This document shows, piece by piece, positions 9,415 to 18,846 of a stretch of 64,000 nucleotides of DNA (the stretch's first letter is position 1; each line of letters starts with the position of its first letter). Location: assembly GCF_030142155.1 (NCBI RefSeq), contig NZ_CP126247.1, positions 620,001 to 684,000 of the forward strand, read 5' to 3'. A program made the position numbers and the translations under genes. The DNA is from Arthrobacter sp. zg-Y820. GTDB lineage: Bacteria; Actinomycetota; Actinomycetes; Actinomycetales; Micrococcaceae. The notes under the pieces are model-generated. The model did not search any database, was not told where the DNA came from, and was given only the letters and a program-made list of their open reading frames with translations.

Positions 9415-10086
9415 TTATTGCGTCAGCAGGCCGGTCAGGCCGTCGAGAATGATGCGCAACCCCACCTCAAACTCGGCACCGAAGCTGTAGTCCGACTGGG
9501 TGGCGCGGTCCATGGCCATCTCCGCCAGGTAGGGCAGCTCACCGGCCGGGATGGAGCGGGCCATGGCCTCCACAATCTGCGGATCCGCATCGGGCACGCC
9601 GACCGGCAGCCCTGCCTCCTGCAGGGCGAAGCCGTAGATGTAGCTGTCCAGCAGGGCATAGGCGTGACCGGCCGCGTCCAGCGAGAAGCCCGACCGGCGC
9701 AGTACGCCCAGCGTGGAGTCGTGGTGGCGCAGATTGGCGGCGCCCGGCGTCGTGCGCGTTTCCATCAGTCCCACCGCCCACGGGTGGAGGGAGAGCGCCG
9801 CCCGCATGCCGTGGGCGCGGGCCTCCATGGCTGCACGCCATCCGCCGGGCGTTTCGGAGGGCACCTGCACCTCGTCAAAGACGAGGTCGACCAGTCCGTC
9901 CAGGATGTCTTCCTTGTTGGCCACGTGGTGGTAGAGCGACATCGGCTGCACCGACAGATCCGAGGCCAGGGAGCGCATGGTCAGAGAGCCGAGCCCGCCG
10001 TCGTCAGCAAGGCGGGCGGCAGCCTGCAGCACGCGTTCGCGGGTCAGCGGCTGACGGAGGTGTGGGGAAGCGTTTGTGGTTGTCAT
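9415..10086 (-). CDS. TetR-family transcriptional regulator
   Basis: This is a 223-aa regulator with an N-terminal TetR helix-turn-helix (residues about 15-62, [20 protein letters not shown] followed by [14 protein letters not shown]) and a TetR C-terminal dimer domain of the type found in tetracycline-repressor-like proteins. It is divergent from an NAD(P)-dependent oxidoreductase gene, and the 98-base gap holds two related inverted repeats, which fits autoregulation plus control of the oxidoreductase. The ligand is unknown. Confidence 0.9.
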   Translation of the reverse strand: MTTTNASPHLRQPLTRERVLQAAARLADDGGLGSLTMRSLASDLSVQPMSLYHHVANKEDILDGLVDLVFDEVQVPSETPGGWRAAMEARAHGMRAALSLHPWAVGLMETRTTPGAANLRHHDSTLGVLRRSGFSLDAAGHAYALLDSYIYGFALQEAGLPVGVPDADPQIVEAMARSIPAGELPYLAEMAMDRATQSDYSFGAEFEVGLRIILDGLTGLLTQ

Positions 10087-10105
10087 TGCGGGCAGTCTAC
10101 CGCTG

Positions 10106-10143
10106 CCTTACTTTGTAAGGTACGGTCGCGCTTACAGAGTAAG
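10106..10143. promoter_or_regulatory. Two tandem TetR-type operators
   Basis: CCTTAC TTT GTAAGG (10106-10120) and CTTAC AGA GTAAG (10131-10143) share the same half-site CTTAC/GTAAG with a three-base spacer, and their centres are 24 bases apart. Both lie in the divergent gap between the TetR gene and the oxidoreductase gene, the expected place for TetR operators. The first has 6-base arms and the second 5-base arms. Confidence 0.72.
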
Positions 10144-10184
10144 GCTGATGTGTTCCAGAAGGAACTTCCGCGAAAGGACCCGCC

Positions 10185-11297
10185 ATGTCCCGCACGTCAC
10201 GCACTTCCAACAATGCCGTACCGTCTGACCCCTCCAGTCCGTCCACTCCGTCCACTCCGTCTACTCCGTCCACCACTCTGTCCGCTTCATTCCCTGCCGC
10301 TTCGTCGCCTGCCAGCTTGCCGGCTACAGTCCCCGCCGTGCTGCAGACCGGCTACGGCGGCCCGGAGGTCCTGCGTCTGGCCGAGCATCCGCTTCCTCAA
10401 CTGGGAGACACCGAGGTGCTGGTGCAGGTACGCGCCGCCGGGCTGGCCCGCGCCGCCTGGCACATGATGACGGGTAAACCGTATCTGCTCCGCGCCGCCG
10501 TCGGGCTGCGCAGGCCCCGGCAGCCCGTGATGGGGCACAACCTCGCCGGCACCGTGGCCGCCGTCGGTGCCGGCGTCACTCGTTTCCGGATAGGGGATGA
10601 GGTGTATGGGATCGGCCGGGGCACCTTTGCTGGATTCTCTGCTGCCCCCGAGGAGAAGCTGGCCTTCAAGCCTGCCGGTCTGGACTTCGAGCAGGCGGCA
10701 GTGGTTCCACTGTCAGGACTGACTGCGCTGCAGGCCCTGGATGCCGCCCGGGTGGCCGCGGGGATGAAGGTCCTGGTGCTGGGAGCGGCCGGCGGCGTCG
10801 GCAGTTTTGCAGTGCAGATGGCCCGGGCAGCCGGGGCCGAGGTGACCGGGGCGTGCAGTGCCGGCAAGGCGGAGTTTGTCCGGTCGCTTGGTGCCGCGGG
10901 GATTATCGACTATGCGCGGGAGGATTTCGCCGCCGCCGGGCCCCGGTTCGACGCGATTATCGACGTCGGCGGCAATCCTTCCCCGGCCCGCCTGCGCCGC
11001 GCACTGGTGCCCGGCGGCACGGCGGTGCTTGCCGGCGGGGAGGGAGGCAACCGGCTGACCGGGGCCATCTTCGAGCGGCAGGTCGGCGGTGCGGTCCTGT
11101 CGCTTTTCGGCAACCGCCGGCTGAAGGGACTGATGTGCCGGGAGAACGGCAAAGACCTCGAGCGCATCTCCGCCATGACCGAGGCAGGCACGGTCGTGCC
11201 GCGCATCGACAGCCGGTATCGGCTGGCCGACGTCGCCGAAGCGATGCGGCGGCTGGAATCCGGCCAGGTGTGCGGCAGCGTCGTCCTGGTTCCGTGA
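10185..11297 (+). CDS. MDR-family NAD(P)-dependent oxidoreductase (quinone reductase/alcohol dehydrogenase type)
   Basis: The protein has 370 residues. After a Ser/Pro/Thr low-complexity leader (residues 1-45) comes a medium-chain dehydrogenase/reductase: GroES-like catalytic domain with GHNLAGTVAAVG, then a Rossmann domain with VLGAAGGVGSFAVQMA. The zinc-binding cysteines of alcohol dehydrogenases are absent, which points to a quinone oxidoreductase-like enzyme acting on quinones or enones. GAAAGGA lies eight bases before the ATG. It is divergent from a TetR gene that probably controls it. Confidence 0.85.
   Translation: MSRTSRTSNNAVPSDPSSPSTPSTPSTPSTTLSASFPAASSPASLPATVPAVLQTGYGGPEVLRLAEHPLPQLGDTEVLVQVRAAGLARAAWHMMTGKPYLLRAAVGLRRPRQPVMGHNLAGTVAAVGAGVTRFRIGDEVYGIGRGTFAGFSAAPEEKLAFKPAGLDFEQAAVVPLSGLTALQALDAARVAAGMKVLVLGAAGGVGSFAVQMARAAGAEVTGACSAGKAEFVRSLGAAGIIDYAREDFAAAGPRFDAIIDVGGNPSPARLRRALVPGGTAVLAGGEGGNRLTGAIFERQVGGAVLSLFGNRRLKGLMCRENGKDLERISAMTEAGTVVPRIDSRYRLADVAEAMRRLESGQVCGSVVLVP
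10239..10274 (+). repeat. Four 9-bp tandem repeats in the oxidoreductase leader
   Basis: Four copies of CCGTCCACT (the third and fourth each have one change) encode a Pro-Ser-Thr tripeptide repeat near the N-terminus of the oxidoreductase. Copy-number change would keep the frame because the unit is a multiple of three. Confidence 0.8.
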
Positions 11298-11377
11298 CCG
11301 TTTTGGGATTTTCCTGCCACTGCGCAACGGCAGCAGAACCCCAAAACGGCAGCGAAATCCCACAACGGCAGCAGCAC

Positions 11378-11418
11378 AACGACGACGGCGGAGCCCCAGA
11401 GGGTCCGCCGTCGTCGTT
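11378..11418. terminator. Rho-independent terminator, probably bidirectional
   Basis: Perfect 15-base arms (AACGACGACGGCGGA and its complement) enclose an 11-base loop and are followed by TTTCCGTTTGTT. The hairpin lies between the oxidoreductase (plus) and the deazaflavin oxidoreductase gene (minus), which converge. A second inverted pair, CCGTTTTGGG at 11298-11307 with CCCAAAACGG at 11340-11349, lies just before it. Confidence 0.8.
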
Positions 11419-11434
11419 TCCGTTTGTTAAGGAG

Positions 11435-11872
11435 CTAGTCCATCCGCTCCAGCACAAACACGGGGATTTCACGGTCCGTCTTCGCCTGGTAGTCGGCATA
11501 CGGGGGATAGGCTTCGACGGCGCGCTCCCACCACGCGGCCTTCTCCTCGCCGGTGACTTCTCGGGCGCGCATGTCCCACTTCTGCGGTCCGTCCTGCAGC
11601 TCCACGTGCGGGTTGGCCTGGATATTGAAGTACCAGACGGGGTGCTTGGGTGCGCCGCCCATGGACGCGACGACGGCGTAGTCGCCGTCGTGTTCCACGC
11701 GCATCAGCGGCGTCTTGCGCAGCTTTCCCGACTTCGCGCCGACCGTGGTCAGCAGGATGACCGGGCGGCCGCCGAGGGTGGTTCCCTCGGTACCGCCGGA
11801 GCTTTCAATCAGCTCCGCCTGCTCGCGGGCGCGCTTGCTGGAACTGGGGGCGTATTCACCGGTAAGAATCAT
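11435..11872 (-). CDS. Nitroreductase-family deazaflavin-dependent oxidoreductase
   Basis: This 145-aa protein begins [12 protein letters not shown] and contains the family motifs [39 protein letters not shown] and [15 protein letters not shown]. It belongs to the DDN (Rv3547-like) family, which uses reduced F420 in actinobacteria. The start at 11872 is preferred over the longer in-frame start at 12007 because family members begin just before the GEYAPS motif. The extra 45 codons would give a Cys/Trp/Pro-rich extension of no known kind. The substrate is unknown. Confidence 0.87.
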   Translation of the reverse strand: MILTGEYAPSSSKRAREQAELIESSGGTEGTTLGGRPVILLTTVGAKSGKLRKTPLMRVEHDGDYAVVASMGGAPKHPVWYFNIQANPHVELQDGPQKWDMRAREVTGEEKAAWWERAVEAYPPYADYQAKTDREIPVFVLERMD

Positions 11873-12018
11873 AAAGACAGTCAACCCCTTTTGCGGCGTC
11901 GAGGTCCAACCGCCGCCTGGCCGCCGGAGACAGCTATGCGCCGGAGACAGGGAACGGGGCGGGCCTTTTGGCGCACCTAGAATGTAAAAGAACCAACGCA
12001 GACGCAAAGGAGGCCTCG

Positions 12019-12843
12019 ATGGTCATGCCCCGGAACCTGTTTCTCGTCCGCCACGGACAGAGCGAAGCGAACGTTATGCAGCGGGCTTCCAAGGCCGGTG
12101 ACCCGAGCCTCTACACCGAAGAGACAATGACCGTTCCGGACCGTTCCTGGCGCCTGACCGAACTCGGAGTACAGCAGGCAAAGGTCGCGGGCGCTTGGAT
12201 CGCCGAGCAGAACATCGAGTTCGACCGCGCCATTGTCTCCACCTACACCCGGACCCGCGAGACTGCCGCGAACCTCGGGCTGGATGTGCGCTGGGAAGAG
12301 AACCGCGTCATCCGCGAACGGTCCTGGGGCGAGATCGGATCCATGTCGAAGCAGGATTTTGCGCGGAAGTATTCACAGAACGCGGCGTACCGCGAGAACG
12401 ATCCGTTGTACTGGGCTCCGCCCGCCGGCGAATCCATTGCCAATGTGGCCGAGAACCGGGTCCGGAACATCCTCAGCACTCTGCACCGCGAAAATGCCCG
12501 CGACAACGTTCTCATGGTCACCCACGGGGAATTCATGTGGGCGACGCGCCTCGTTCTGGAGCGCTGGAGCGACGAAGAATTCCTGAGGCGTGACGCCGAC
12601 AAGGCGCAGATGATTCACAACTGCACCGTCCTGCAGTATTCCAGCACCGACCCGAACACCCAGAACAGCGTCCGCGAAAAACTCAATTGGGTGCGCCGCT
12701 GCTGGCCGGTCCAGGTTGACGGGGAATGGACCATGTTCGTCGGCGATTGGGAAGAGTTCAACCGGAAGTACTTCACCGACAACGATCTCCTGGAGCGGGC
12801 TGAAGCAAACCGGCACTTCCTGCAGGACTCGTTCGGCAGCTAA
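12019..12843 (+). CDS. Histidine phosphatase / phosphoglycerate mutase family protein
   Basis: This 274-aa protein opens with the RHG signature [10 protein letters not shown] (catalytic His12) and carries the second active-site segment MVTHGEFMW. It is a histidine phosphatase superfamily enzyme; the substrate is not evident and a true glycolytic mutase is unlikely given its divergence. AAAGGAGG ends five bases before the ATG at 12019; another ATG follows at 12025. A GC-rich hairpin follows the stop. Confidence 0.87.
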   Translation: MVMPRNLFLVRHGQSEANVMQRASKAGDPSLYTEETMTVPDRSWRLTELGVQQAKVAGAWIAEQNIEFDRAIVSTYTRTRETAANLGLDVRWEENRVIRERSWGEIGSMSKQDFARKYSQNAAYRENDPLYWAPPAGESIANVAENRVRNILSTLHRENARDNVLMVTHGEFMWATRLVLERWSDEEFLRRDADKAQMIHNCTVLQYSSTDPNTQNSVREKLNWVRRCWPVQVDGEWTMFVGDWEEFNRKYFTDNDLLERAEANRHFLQDSFGS

Positions 12844-12853
12844 GGACGCAGGT

Positions 12854-12887
12854 GGCCCGCGCCTTTGAGCAGCGCGGGCCTCCGTTT
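12854..12887. terminator. Terminator hairpin between convergent genes
   Basis: GGCCCGCGC and GCGCGGGCC form a 9-bp stem with a 9-base loop followed by TCCGTTT. It separates the histidine phosphatase from the convergent thermonuclease gene and overlaps the last bases of the latter's stop region. Confidence 0.7.
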
Positions 12888-13986
12888 AGCAGGGGCGCCA
12901 GGTCTTCCCGCCCGGCGCGTAACAGCGCGGACCGGTGTAGCCCGGCGGGTTGCTGCTCGGTGCGGGCGGAACGTATTGCTGGGGCGGAGGGGTATAGGCA
13001 GCCTGGCGGTCGGCTTCGGCCTGCGCGGCGGCACTCCGCCGGGCTTCGGCTTCTGCGGCGATGCGGTGGGCCTCTGCCTGTTCTGCGGCGAGGCGGTCCG
13101 CTTCGGCCTGCGCCGCTGCGGCAACCTTGCGGGCTTCTTCTTCGGCAGCGATCCGTTCGGCTTCGGCAGCCTTGCGCTTCACCCCGTCTTCGGAGGCCTG
13201 CAGCTCCGCCTGCACAGTGACCAATTCATCGTGGCGGTCATGGACCTGGGTTTGCGCGGTGTTTGCCCTGGCCTGGAGGTCAGCCTTTTGGGCCGGGGTG
13301 AGTGCCGCCCAAATCAGGGACTCTCCTGCCTTTGCACTGGCTTCGAAAGCGTCGAACCCGGCGTCGACCGTCTTTGCAAGCGCGTAAACAGCGGTGACGG
13401 CGGCGCCGGCGGCCACCGCCGTCGTTCCCGTTCCTTGGGAAGCCGCTTGGGTCGCAGTCTCTTCCAGAGCCGCGACCATCGCCGGAACGGTGCATTCGAC
13501 GTCCTCGGCGAAAAGCCCGGCGTGCTGTTCCTGAGCCTCCTGGTAGGCCTCATCGACGGGCGGCCGGAACTTGGTGTTCTTGCCGACCGTCACCGGGATT
13601 CCCAAACCCCGGCGGGCCACCTCGGCATTGATCAGGAGATCGTCGTCGTTATAGACGGCCGCGAGCGTGCGGCCGTAGCGGTCCTCGCGCTCGACGTCGA
13701 ACGCCAGCGTCACGGTGCTTCCCGCCGGCAGGGCTTGGGTGAGGAAATCGGTTGCTTCCGGGCCCAGGCATTCGACGGGTTTGCCGGGATCCTTGGTCTC
13801 CGGGGTATCCACGTTCAGCAGCCGGACGGTCAGCTCCTGATCATCAAAATCCACCACCAGGGTGTCGCCGTCGATAACCCGAACGACTTTTCCTTCATCG
13901 GCGTTTCCGGAGGCAACAATGGCCACCGTGCTTCCGGCGACCACCAGGCCGGCGACTGCAATTAAGGCTTTCGCTCCGCTGATCAT
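12886..13986 (-). CDS. Secreted thermonuclease-family protein with coiled-coil tail
   Basis: This 366-aa protein has an N-terminal signal/anchor helix (about 4-27) and then a staphylococcal-nuclease domain (33-165) with VIDGDTLVV, RLLNVDTPE and REDRYGRTL, which supply the Ca-binding Asp residues and the catalytic Arg/Glu. Residues about 235-320 are an Ala/Glu/Arg heptad-rich coiled coil. The C-terminus is Pro-rich and ends with a short two-Cys motif (GPRCYAPGGKTWRPC), perhaps a cell-envelope or excalibur-like module. The role is probably extracellular nucleic-acid degradation. Confidence 0.85.
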   Translation of the reverse strand: MISGAKALIAVAGLVVAGSTVAIVASGNADEGKVVRVIDGDTLVVDFDDQELTVRLLNVDTPETKDPGKPVECLGPEATDFLTQALPAGSTVTLAFDVEREDRYGRTLAAVYNDDDLLINAEVARRGLGIPVTVGKNTKFRPPVDEAYQEAQEQHAGLFAEDVECTVPAMVAALEETATQAASQGTGTTAVAAGAAVTAVYALAKTVDAGFDAFEASAKAGESLIWAALTPAQKADLQARANTAQTQVHDRHDELVTVQAELQASEDGVKRKAAEAERIAAEEEARKVAAAAQAEADRLAAEQAEAHRIAAEAEARRSAAAQAEADRQAAYTPPPQQYVPPAPSSNPPGYTGPRCYAPGGKTWRPC

Positions 13987-14241
13987 GAAAGCTGCTTTCC
14001 GCGAGGTTCGCGGAGGTCCGAAACGGATGAATCCGGGCCTGCCGTAAGGTGCGTGGTTTTGGAAGCGGAGCAGTGATGTCCGCTGATGGTGTGCTGCAAA
14101 GTTATCCCCAACTATTGAATTGTCTCCCCGAGATTACTCGGTGCCGGTGACAATGGGGAAACGGCACTGTGGCGGGCACGCAATCACCTCAACCTAAAGC
14201 AGGTCCGGCAGTTCCAGAAGTAAACGGTGGGCGCACTGCGG

Positions 14242-14979
14242 CTACGCGGCGCCGCCGTTGGCGTAGAGGACCTGGCCGTTGATCCAGCGGCCAGGACCGG
14301 CGAGGAAGGCCACCGCCTCGGCTATATCCTCCGGTGTCCCGAGCCGCTCCATGGGGTTGAGCTTGGCGATGGCGTCGATCTGCTCCTGGGATTTGCCGGT
14401 GAAGAATAGGGGAGTGGCCGTCGGCCCCGGAGCCACGGCGTTCACCGTGATGTTCCGTCCACGCAGCTCGCGGGCCAGAATCAGGGTCAGCGCTTCCACG
14501 GCGCCCTTGGATGCTGCATAGGCGCCGTAGCCGGGGAGCTGGAGGCGGGTGACGGAGGTGGAGAAATTGATGATCGCACCGCCGTCGCGCAGGTGCCGTG
14601 CGGCCAGCTGATCAACGATGAAGGTGCCGCGGAGGTTGGTCCGCTGAATCCGGTCAAAGGTCTTCAGCGACATTTCCGCGACTGGCCCCAGGGGCATGAT
14701 GCCAGCGGTGTGGACCAGCACGTCAACGCCGCCGAAGGCCGCGTCGGCTTCGACAAACATCTCCTGCATCTGTCCTTCCTCCGCCACATCTCCGCCGAAA
14801 ACCACGGCTGTACCGCCGGCATTGACGACGCCGTCGGCCGTTTGGCGGGCCGCGTCGCGGTTTCCGCTGTAGTGGACAAGAACCTGGGCGCCGTCGCGGG
14901 CGAGCCGCAGCGCGGCCGCCCGGCCAATGCCGCCGGAGCCGCCGGTGACGATGACACTGCGCGGAGGCGACGTGTTCAT
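14242..14979 (-). CDS. SDR-family oxidoreductase (FabG-like)
   Basis: This 245-aa short-chain dehydrogenase has the cofactor motif TGGSGGIG near residue 12, the HTAG (NNAG-equivalent) motif, an active-site Ser in NFSTSV and the YAASK catalytic pair. The ending WINGQVLYANGGAA is typical of FabG-like classical SDRs. The substrate is unknown. The 255 bases between this gene and the thermonuclease gene hold nothing recognisable. Confidence 0.87.
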   Translation of the reverse strand: MNTSPPRSVIVTGGSGGIGRAAALRLARDGAQVLVHYSGNRDAARQTADGVVNAGGTAVVFGGDVAEEGQMQEMFVEADAAFGGVDVLVHTAGIMPLGPVAEMSLKTFDRIQRTNLRGTFIVDQLAARHLRDGGAIINFSTSVTRLQLPGYGAYAASKGAVEALTLILARELRGRNITVNAVAPGPTATPLFFTGKSQEQIDAIAKLNPMERLGTPEDIAEAVAFLAGPGRWINGQVLYANGGAA

Positions 14980-15286
14980 GGGACTCTCCTTAGGGGATGG
15001 GCCGGCGGGAGGCCGTCCCGCCTGGGCATATTCTGCCTACCGGATCCCGGCGCGTGTAGGGTGCCCGGCAAAAGCGGCCGCACCACAGGGCCAAGAGGTC
15101 GCGCCCGTCCCGCACACGGCGCCCCAGACTCCGGTCCGGCTCGATCCGGAGCGTGGTCCGTGCCCGAAAGCGCGGTGACCTGCGCCGATGCCGGAACCTG
15201 AAAGAATGGAAACATCCGGTTGGTTGGCGTGCCCGCCGGAATCATGTTTCCAGTCCGACTCACGCCCGTGAAATGGAGCTCCACCC
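14980..15286. other. Intergenic region, divergent promoters
   Basis: These 307 bases separate the divergent SDR and DUF3052-like genes. Both promoters must lie here, but I see no convincing -35/-10 pair, palindrome or small gene. GGAG is placed before the start at 15287. Confidence 0.4.
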
Positions 15287-15679
15287 ATGTCTTCTGATTC
15301 CTCCGCCCAGCCGTTCGGCACCACCGCCGGGAACCGCGTCACCGTCTACGGCGCGCAGGGCCGCCCGGAGGTAGCCTCCTTCCTGCCGGAGCAGGCATTC
15401 CTGGCCGAGCCGGGCGCACTGATGCCGGCCGACGTCGTCATCCTGGTTGTCGGTTCGGCAGCGGATCTGGCCCATGACCTGGCGGGCGCCGCCGCCGCCG
15501 TGGAGGCCGACGGCGTGCTCTGGGTCTGCTATCCCACCGCGGTGGAGGAAGGCGGCAAGGAGCTGGACATCAACCGCGACACCGTCGCCTCGCTGCTGGA
15601 AACCAGCAAGTGGCAGCCGCTGGCCGATGTCGCGCTGGGCGAGAAGTGGGCGGCCGTGCGCGGCCGGGCCGGGGAGTAG
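15287..15679 (+). CDS. DUF3052-like small protein
   Basis: This 130-aa protein contains ADVVILVV, GVLWVCYPT, LDINRD and EKWAAVRGR. These match in order the conserved pattern of DUF3052-type proteins (a Rossmann-like small domain of unknown function), where a WVAYPK strand, a DLTRD segment and a WSALR end occur. No catalytic residues can be named. It converges with the acetoin reductase-like SDR 32 bases downstream. Confidence 0.65.
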   Translation: MSSDSSAQPFGTTAGNRVTVYGAQGRPEVASFLPEQAFLAEPGALMPADVVILVVGSAADLAHDLAGAAAAVEADGVLWVCYPTAVEEGGKELDINRDTVASLLETSKWQPLADVALGEKWAAVRGRAGE

Positions 15680-15711
15680 CAGGACGGGACCGGCTACTGG
15701 GCGGTGCAGTC

Positions 15712-16503
15712 CTAGGCGAAGTTGATGCCGCCGTCGACCAGCACGGTCTGGCCGGTCATATGGTCGGAATCGGGTCCGGACAGGAAGGAGACCAGCTTGG
15801 CCACGTCCTCCGGCACCGACACCCGGCCCGCGAGGATGCCGTCAACCTGCCGTTCCAGCGCGCTGCCGCGCGGAGTGCCTTCGATGGTGGTCAGCCGCTC
15901 GTCGATGAGGTCCCACATCGCCGTTCCGACGACGCCGGGGGCGTAGGCATTGACCGTGATGTGGTGCTTGGCGAACTCCATGGCCGCCGCCTGCGTCAGC
16001 CCGCGGACCGCCCACTTGGTCGCCGAGTAGGAGGCCAGCAGCGGGAACGGACGGTAGGCGACAATCGAGGCGGCGCCGATGATTTTCCCGCCGGTGCCCT
16101 GAGCGATGAACTGCCGTGCCGCGGCCTGATAGCAGTAGTAAACGCCCTTGATGTTGACGTCGAGCATCCGGTCCAGGGCTGCCGGTTCGACGTCGAGGAT
16201 GGCGTCCACCTGGGCGATTCCCGCGTTGGCGATGAACACGTCAAGGTTGCCCAGCGCCGTCGTGCCCTCGGTGACGAAGCGGGTGACGTCGTCCGGATTG
16301 GCGACGTCGCCATACACGCCGACGGCGTCCCGGCCGCGGGCCTGCAGGGAGGCGATGACCTTGTCGACGTTCTCCTTGGCCTCGGGAACATCAGCGACGA
16401 TGATGTTGAAGCCGTCGTCGGCCAGGCGCTCGGCGATTGCCTGGCCAATGCCCCGCCCTGCGCCGGTGATCAGTGCGGTCTTGTTTTCGCTTTGAGCAGC
16501 CAT
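15712..16503 (-). CDS. SDR-family oxidoreductase, acetoin/diacetyl reductase-like
   Basis: This 263-aa SDR has TGAGRGIG, NAGIAQ and YSATK. The C-terminal run NAYAPGVVGTAMWDLIDER and SGPDSDHMTGQTVLVDGG closely follows BudC-type acetoin (2,3-butanediol) reductases. Diacetyl/acetoin reduction or butanediol oxidation is therefore the best guess, although related sugar-alcohol SDRs share the pattern. The start at 16503 has AAAGGGA upstream; the longer upstream frame is a shadow overlapping the regulator. It is divergent from an IclR gene. Confidence 0.82.
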   Translation of the reverse strand: MAAQSENKTALITGAGRGIGQAIAERLADDGFNIIVADVPEAKENVDKVIASLQARGRDAVGVYGDVANPDDVTRFVTEGTTALGNLDVFIANAGIAQVDAILDVEPAALDRMLDVNIKGVYYCYQAAARQFIAQGTGGKIIGAASIVAYRPFPLLASYSATKWAVRGLTQAAAMEFAKHHITVNAYAPGVVGTAMWDLIDERLTTIEGTPRGSALERQVDGILAGRVSVPEDVAKLVSFLSGPDSDHMTGQTVLVDGGINFA

Positions 16504-16569
16504 CGTTTTCCCTTTCGGACCCGGTTCTTCCCGGACGGCCTCGTTGCCGGTACTCACTCTTCTCATCCG

Positions 16570-16581
16570 CCGAACGTTCGG
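16570..16581. promoter_or_regulatory. Predicted IclR operator
   Basis: CCGAACGTTCGG is a perfect 12-base palindrome in the 124-base gap between the divergent SDR and IclR genes. IclR-family proteins typically bind such palindromes next to their own gene; the assignment rests on position and symmetry. Confidence 0.5.
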
Positions 16582-16627
16582 TAAAGATGCGTTACCAGAG
16601 AGTGGGAAACCAAGGGCGGGGGACGGT

Positions 16628-17410
16628 ATGGAATCGATGCTGACCATGGGTTCCCTGAACAAGGCGCTGCATGTCCTGGAGGCGGTGGCAGCCGATGCCC
16701 GAGGCGCGACCGCCAAGGAGATTTCGACGGCGCTCGGCCTCCCGGTGGCCACCACCTACCGGCTCCTGGCGGCTCTGGGCGACGCCGGTTATGTGGTGCA
16801 CCGAAAGTCCGAGGGCCGGTATGTCCTGGGCTATCAGCTGCACCGGCTGGGCGGTGCGCTGCATCGGCAGATGGGTACGTCGCGCACGGTGGCGCGGCTG
16901 GTCGCCAACCTGCACGAGACTGCCGGGGCGGCCGCCTACTACGCGGTGCACTGGGGAAACGAGGTGGTGGTGGCCCACGTGGCGGATTCTCCGGAGCATC
17001 CGCGGATTCCGGTTCCGCAATCGGGCTTTGCCGGAGCCCTCCATGCCACGGCCTTCGGGAAAATCCTGCTGGCGGGGTTGCCTGAGCCGGAGCAGCGCCG
17101 GTTCCTGCGCCGGTTTGGCATGGCCGCACGGACGCCGCGCACCATCACGGATGAAGAGGAACTGATTGCCCAGGTGCGCCGCGTGGCCCGCGAGGGGCTG
17201 GCAACGGAAATCGAGGAGTACCTTTCCGGCACGAGCTGCATGGCCGTGGCGGTCTGCAACGGCAACGGCCAGACGGTGGGCTCGGTGGCCGTGTCGGTGC
17301 CGGCGTCCGCGGATCTCGTGCGGACGGGAGGCCTCGGCCTGCTGCTGCGGGGGACCGCCCACGAGATTTCGATGGTGCTCCGTTCCGTGCCCGGTCTTTA
17401 CGGGCGGTGA
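16628..17410 (+). CDS. IclR-family transcriptional regulator
   Basis: This 260-aa regulator has an N-terminal winged helix (SLNKALHVLEAVA, then TAKEISTALGLPVATTYRLL) and a C-terminal IclR effector domain (ALHATAFGKILLA, then YLSGTSCMAVAV and GSVAVSVP). I chose ATG 16628, with GGGGGA upstream, over the ATG at 16544, which would overlap the promoter region and the palindrome. It probably controls the divergent acetoin reductase-like SDR and perhaps the sugar importer downstream. Confidence 0.88.
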   Translation: MESMLTMGSLNKALHVLEAVAADARGATAKEISTALGLPVATTYRLLAALGDAGYVVHRKSEGRYVLGYQLHRLGGALHRQMGTSRTVARLVANLHETAGAAAYYAVHWGNEVVVAHVADSPEHPRIPVPQSGFAGALHATAFGKILLAGLPEPEQRRFLRRFGMAARTPRTITDEEELIAQVRRVAREGLATEIEEYLSGTSCMAVAVCNGNGQTVGSVAVSVPASADLVRTGGLGLLLRGTAHEISMVLRSVPGLYGR

Positions 17411-17710
17411 GCGCCTGTCACCGCCAGCTCCGTGGAGCCCCAAACGGCGCAGGCCGGCCAGCCCCGCACGGCCTACCCGGATGCGGAATTGCGATTGCAT
17501 AACTGTGTTCATTTCTCTTGTTCAACCGGCCGGGCAGTGGGACTCTTGTCCTCGCCTGCAGATTGTTGACGGTCGCCGTCGACCGGGCGCTACAGCGTTG
17601 TATCCGCTCGATTCAGCCCCACGGCCATCCAGTGACATTTCGCCGTTTCCGCCGGCGTGATGCCCGGGAGCTGCCCGCCGCGGCCGGATCCTTTTTCAAA
17701 GGCAGCAACC
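17411..17710. other. Leader region of the monosaccharide importer operon
   Basis: These 300 bases between the IclR gene and chvE should hold the importer promoter and operators. A weak inverted repeat GACGG TCG CCGTC lies near 17569-17581. No convincing promoter hexamers or riboswitch could be identified by eye. Confidence 0.35.
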
Positions 17711-18829
17711 ATGACCCGAATCAAGCACGCATCAACCCTCTTTCTCACCCTCGGACTGGCAGCCGGCCTGGCGGCCTGCGCTCCGGCGGGATCCAACACC
17801 GAGGACGGCGAAGGCGAAGCCGCCGCCTGCAGCGTCGGCATCTCGATGCCCACGCGCAGCCTGGAACGCTGGATCAACGACGGCGAGGGCCTGAAGGAAA
17901 AGCTCGAAGCCAGGAACTGCGACGTTGACCTGCAGTACGCCGAAGACGAGACGGACCAGCAGATCAGCCAGATCCAGAACCAGATCGCCGGCGGCGCGAA
18001 GATCCTCGTCGTCGCGGCCATCGACGGTGAAACCCTCGGCCCCACGCTGGAAAGCGCAAAGGAGCAGGACATCACCGTCATCGCCTACGACCGGCTGATC
18101 AACGGCACCGAGGCCGTGGACTACTACGCGACCTTCGACAACTACAAGGTGGGGCAGCTGCAGGGAGAATTCATCGAGGAGGAGCTGGCCCTGGCCGAGG
18201 GTGAGGGCCCCTACAACCTGGAACCCTTCGCCGGCAGCCCGGATGACAACAACGCCGCCTTCTTCTTCGCCGGCGCCTGGGACGTGCTGCTTCCGTACGT
18301 CGAGAGCGGCCAGCTTGTGGTGCCCTCCGACAAATCCCCGGAGAGCAACGAGGGGTGGACCTCCATCGGCATCCTCGGCTGGAAATCGGCCGACGCGCAG
18401 TCCGAGATGGACAACCGCCTGCAGTCGTTCTACACCGGCGGTGAGAAGGTCGACGTCGTGCTTTCGCCCAATGACAGCCTGGCGCTGGGCATCGAATCCT
18501 CGCTGGAAGCGGCCGGTTACACCCCGGGCACCGACTGGCCGCTCATCACCGGCCAGGACGCCGACGCCGCCAACGTGAAGGCGATGCTCGCCGACCGCCA
18601 GTCGATGACCGTCTGGAAGGACACCCGCGAGCTCGGCGCCCAGGTCGACACCATGATCGAGGCGATCGTGGCCGGTGAAGACGTGGAGGTCAACGACACC
18701 GAGACCTACAACAACGGCGTCTTCGTGGTGCCCACCTACATCCTGGAGCCGCAGGTTGTGGTCAAGGACGACGTCCAGTCCGTGCTGGTGGACTCCGGCT
18801 TCGTCACCGCTGACGACGTCGGGCTGTAA
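17711..18829 (+). CDS. chvE: Sugar ABC transporter substrate-binding lipoprotein (ChvE)
   Basis: This 372-aa lipoprotein has a signal peptide ending in the lipobox LAAC at about residue 19. It is followed by a periplasmic-binding type I fold: [43 protein letters not shown] and VIAYDRLI. The sequence fits the ChvE/multiple-monosaccharide binding group (xylose, arabinose, galactose and glucose-like ligands). The start at 17711 puts the positive n-region just before the hydrophobic helix. It is first in the operon with mmsA and mmsB. Confidence 0.9.
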   Translation: MTRIKHASTLFLTLGLAAGLAACAPAGSNTEDGEGEAAACSVGISMPTRSLERWINDGEGLKEKLEARNCDVDLQYAEDETDQQISQIQNQIAGGAKILVVAAIDGETLGPTLESAKEQDITVIAYDRLINGTEAVDYYATFDNYKVGQLQGEFIEEELALAEGEGPYNLEPFAGSPDDNNAAFFFAGAWDVLLPYVESGQLVVPSDKSPESNEGWTSIGILGWKSADAQSEMDNRLQSFYTGGEKVDVVLSPNDSLALGIESSLEAAGYTPGTDWPLITGQDADAANVKAMLADRQSMTVWKDTRELGAQVDTMIEAIVAGEDVEVNDTETYNNGVFVVPTYILEPQVVVKDDVQSVLVDSGFVTADDVGL

Positions 18830-18846
18830 CTGCCGCTTCGCCGCCT

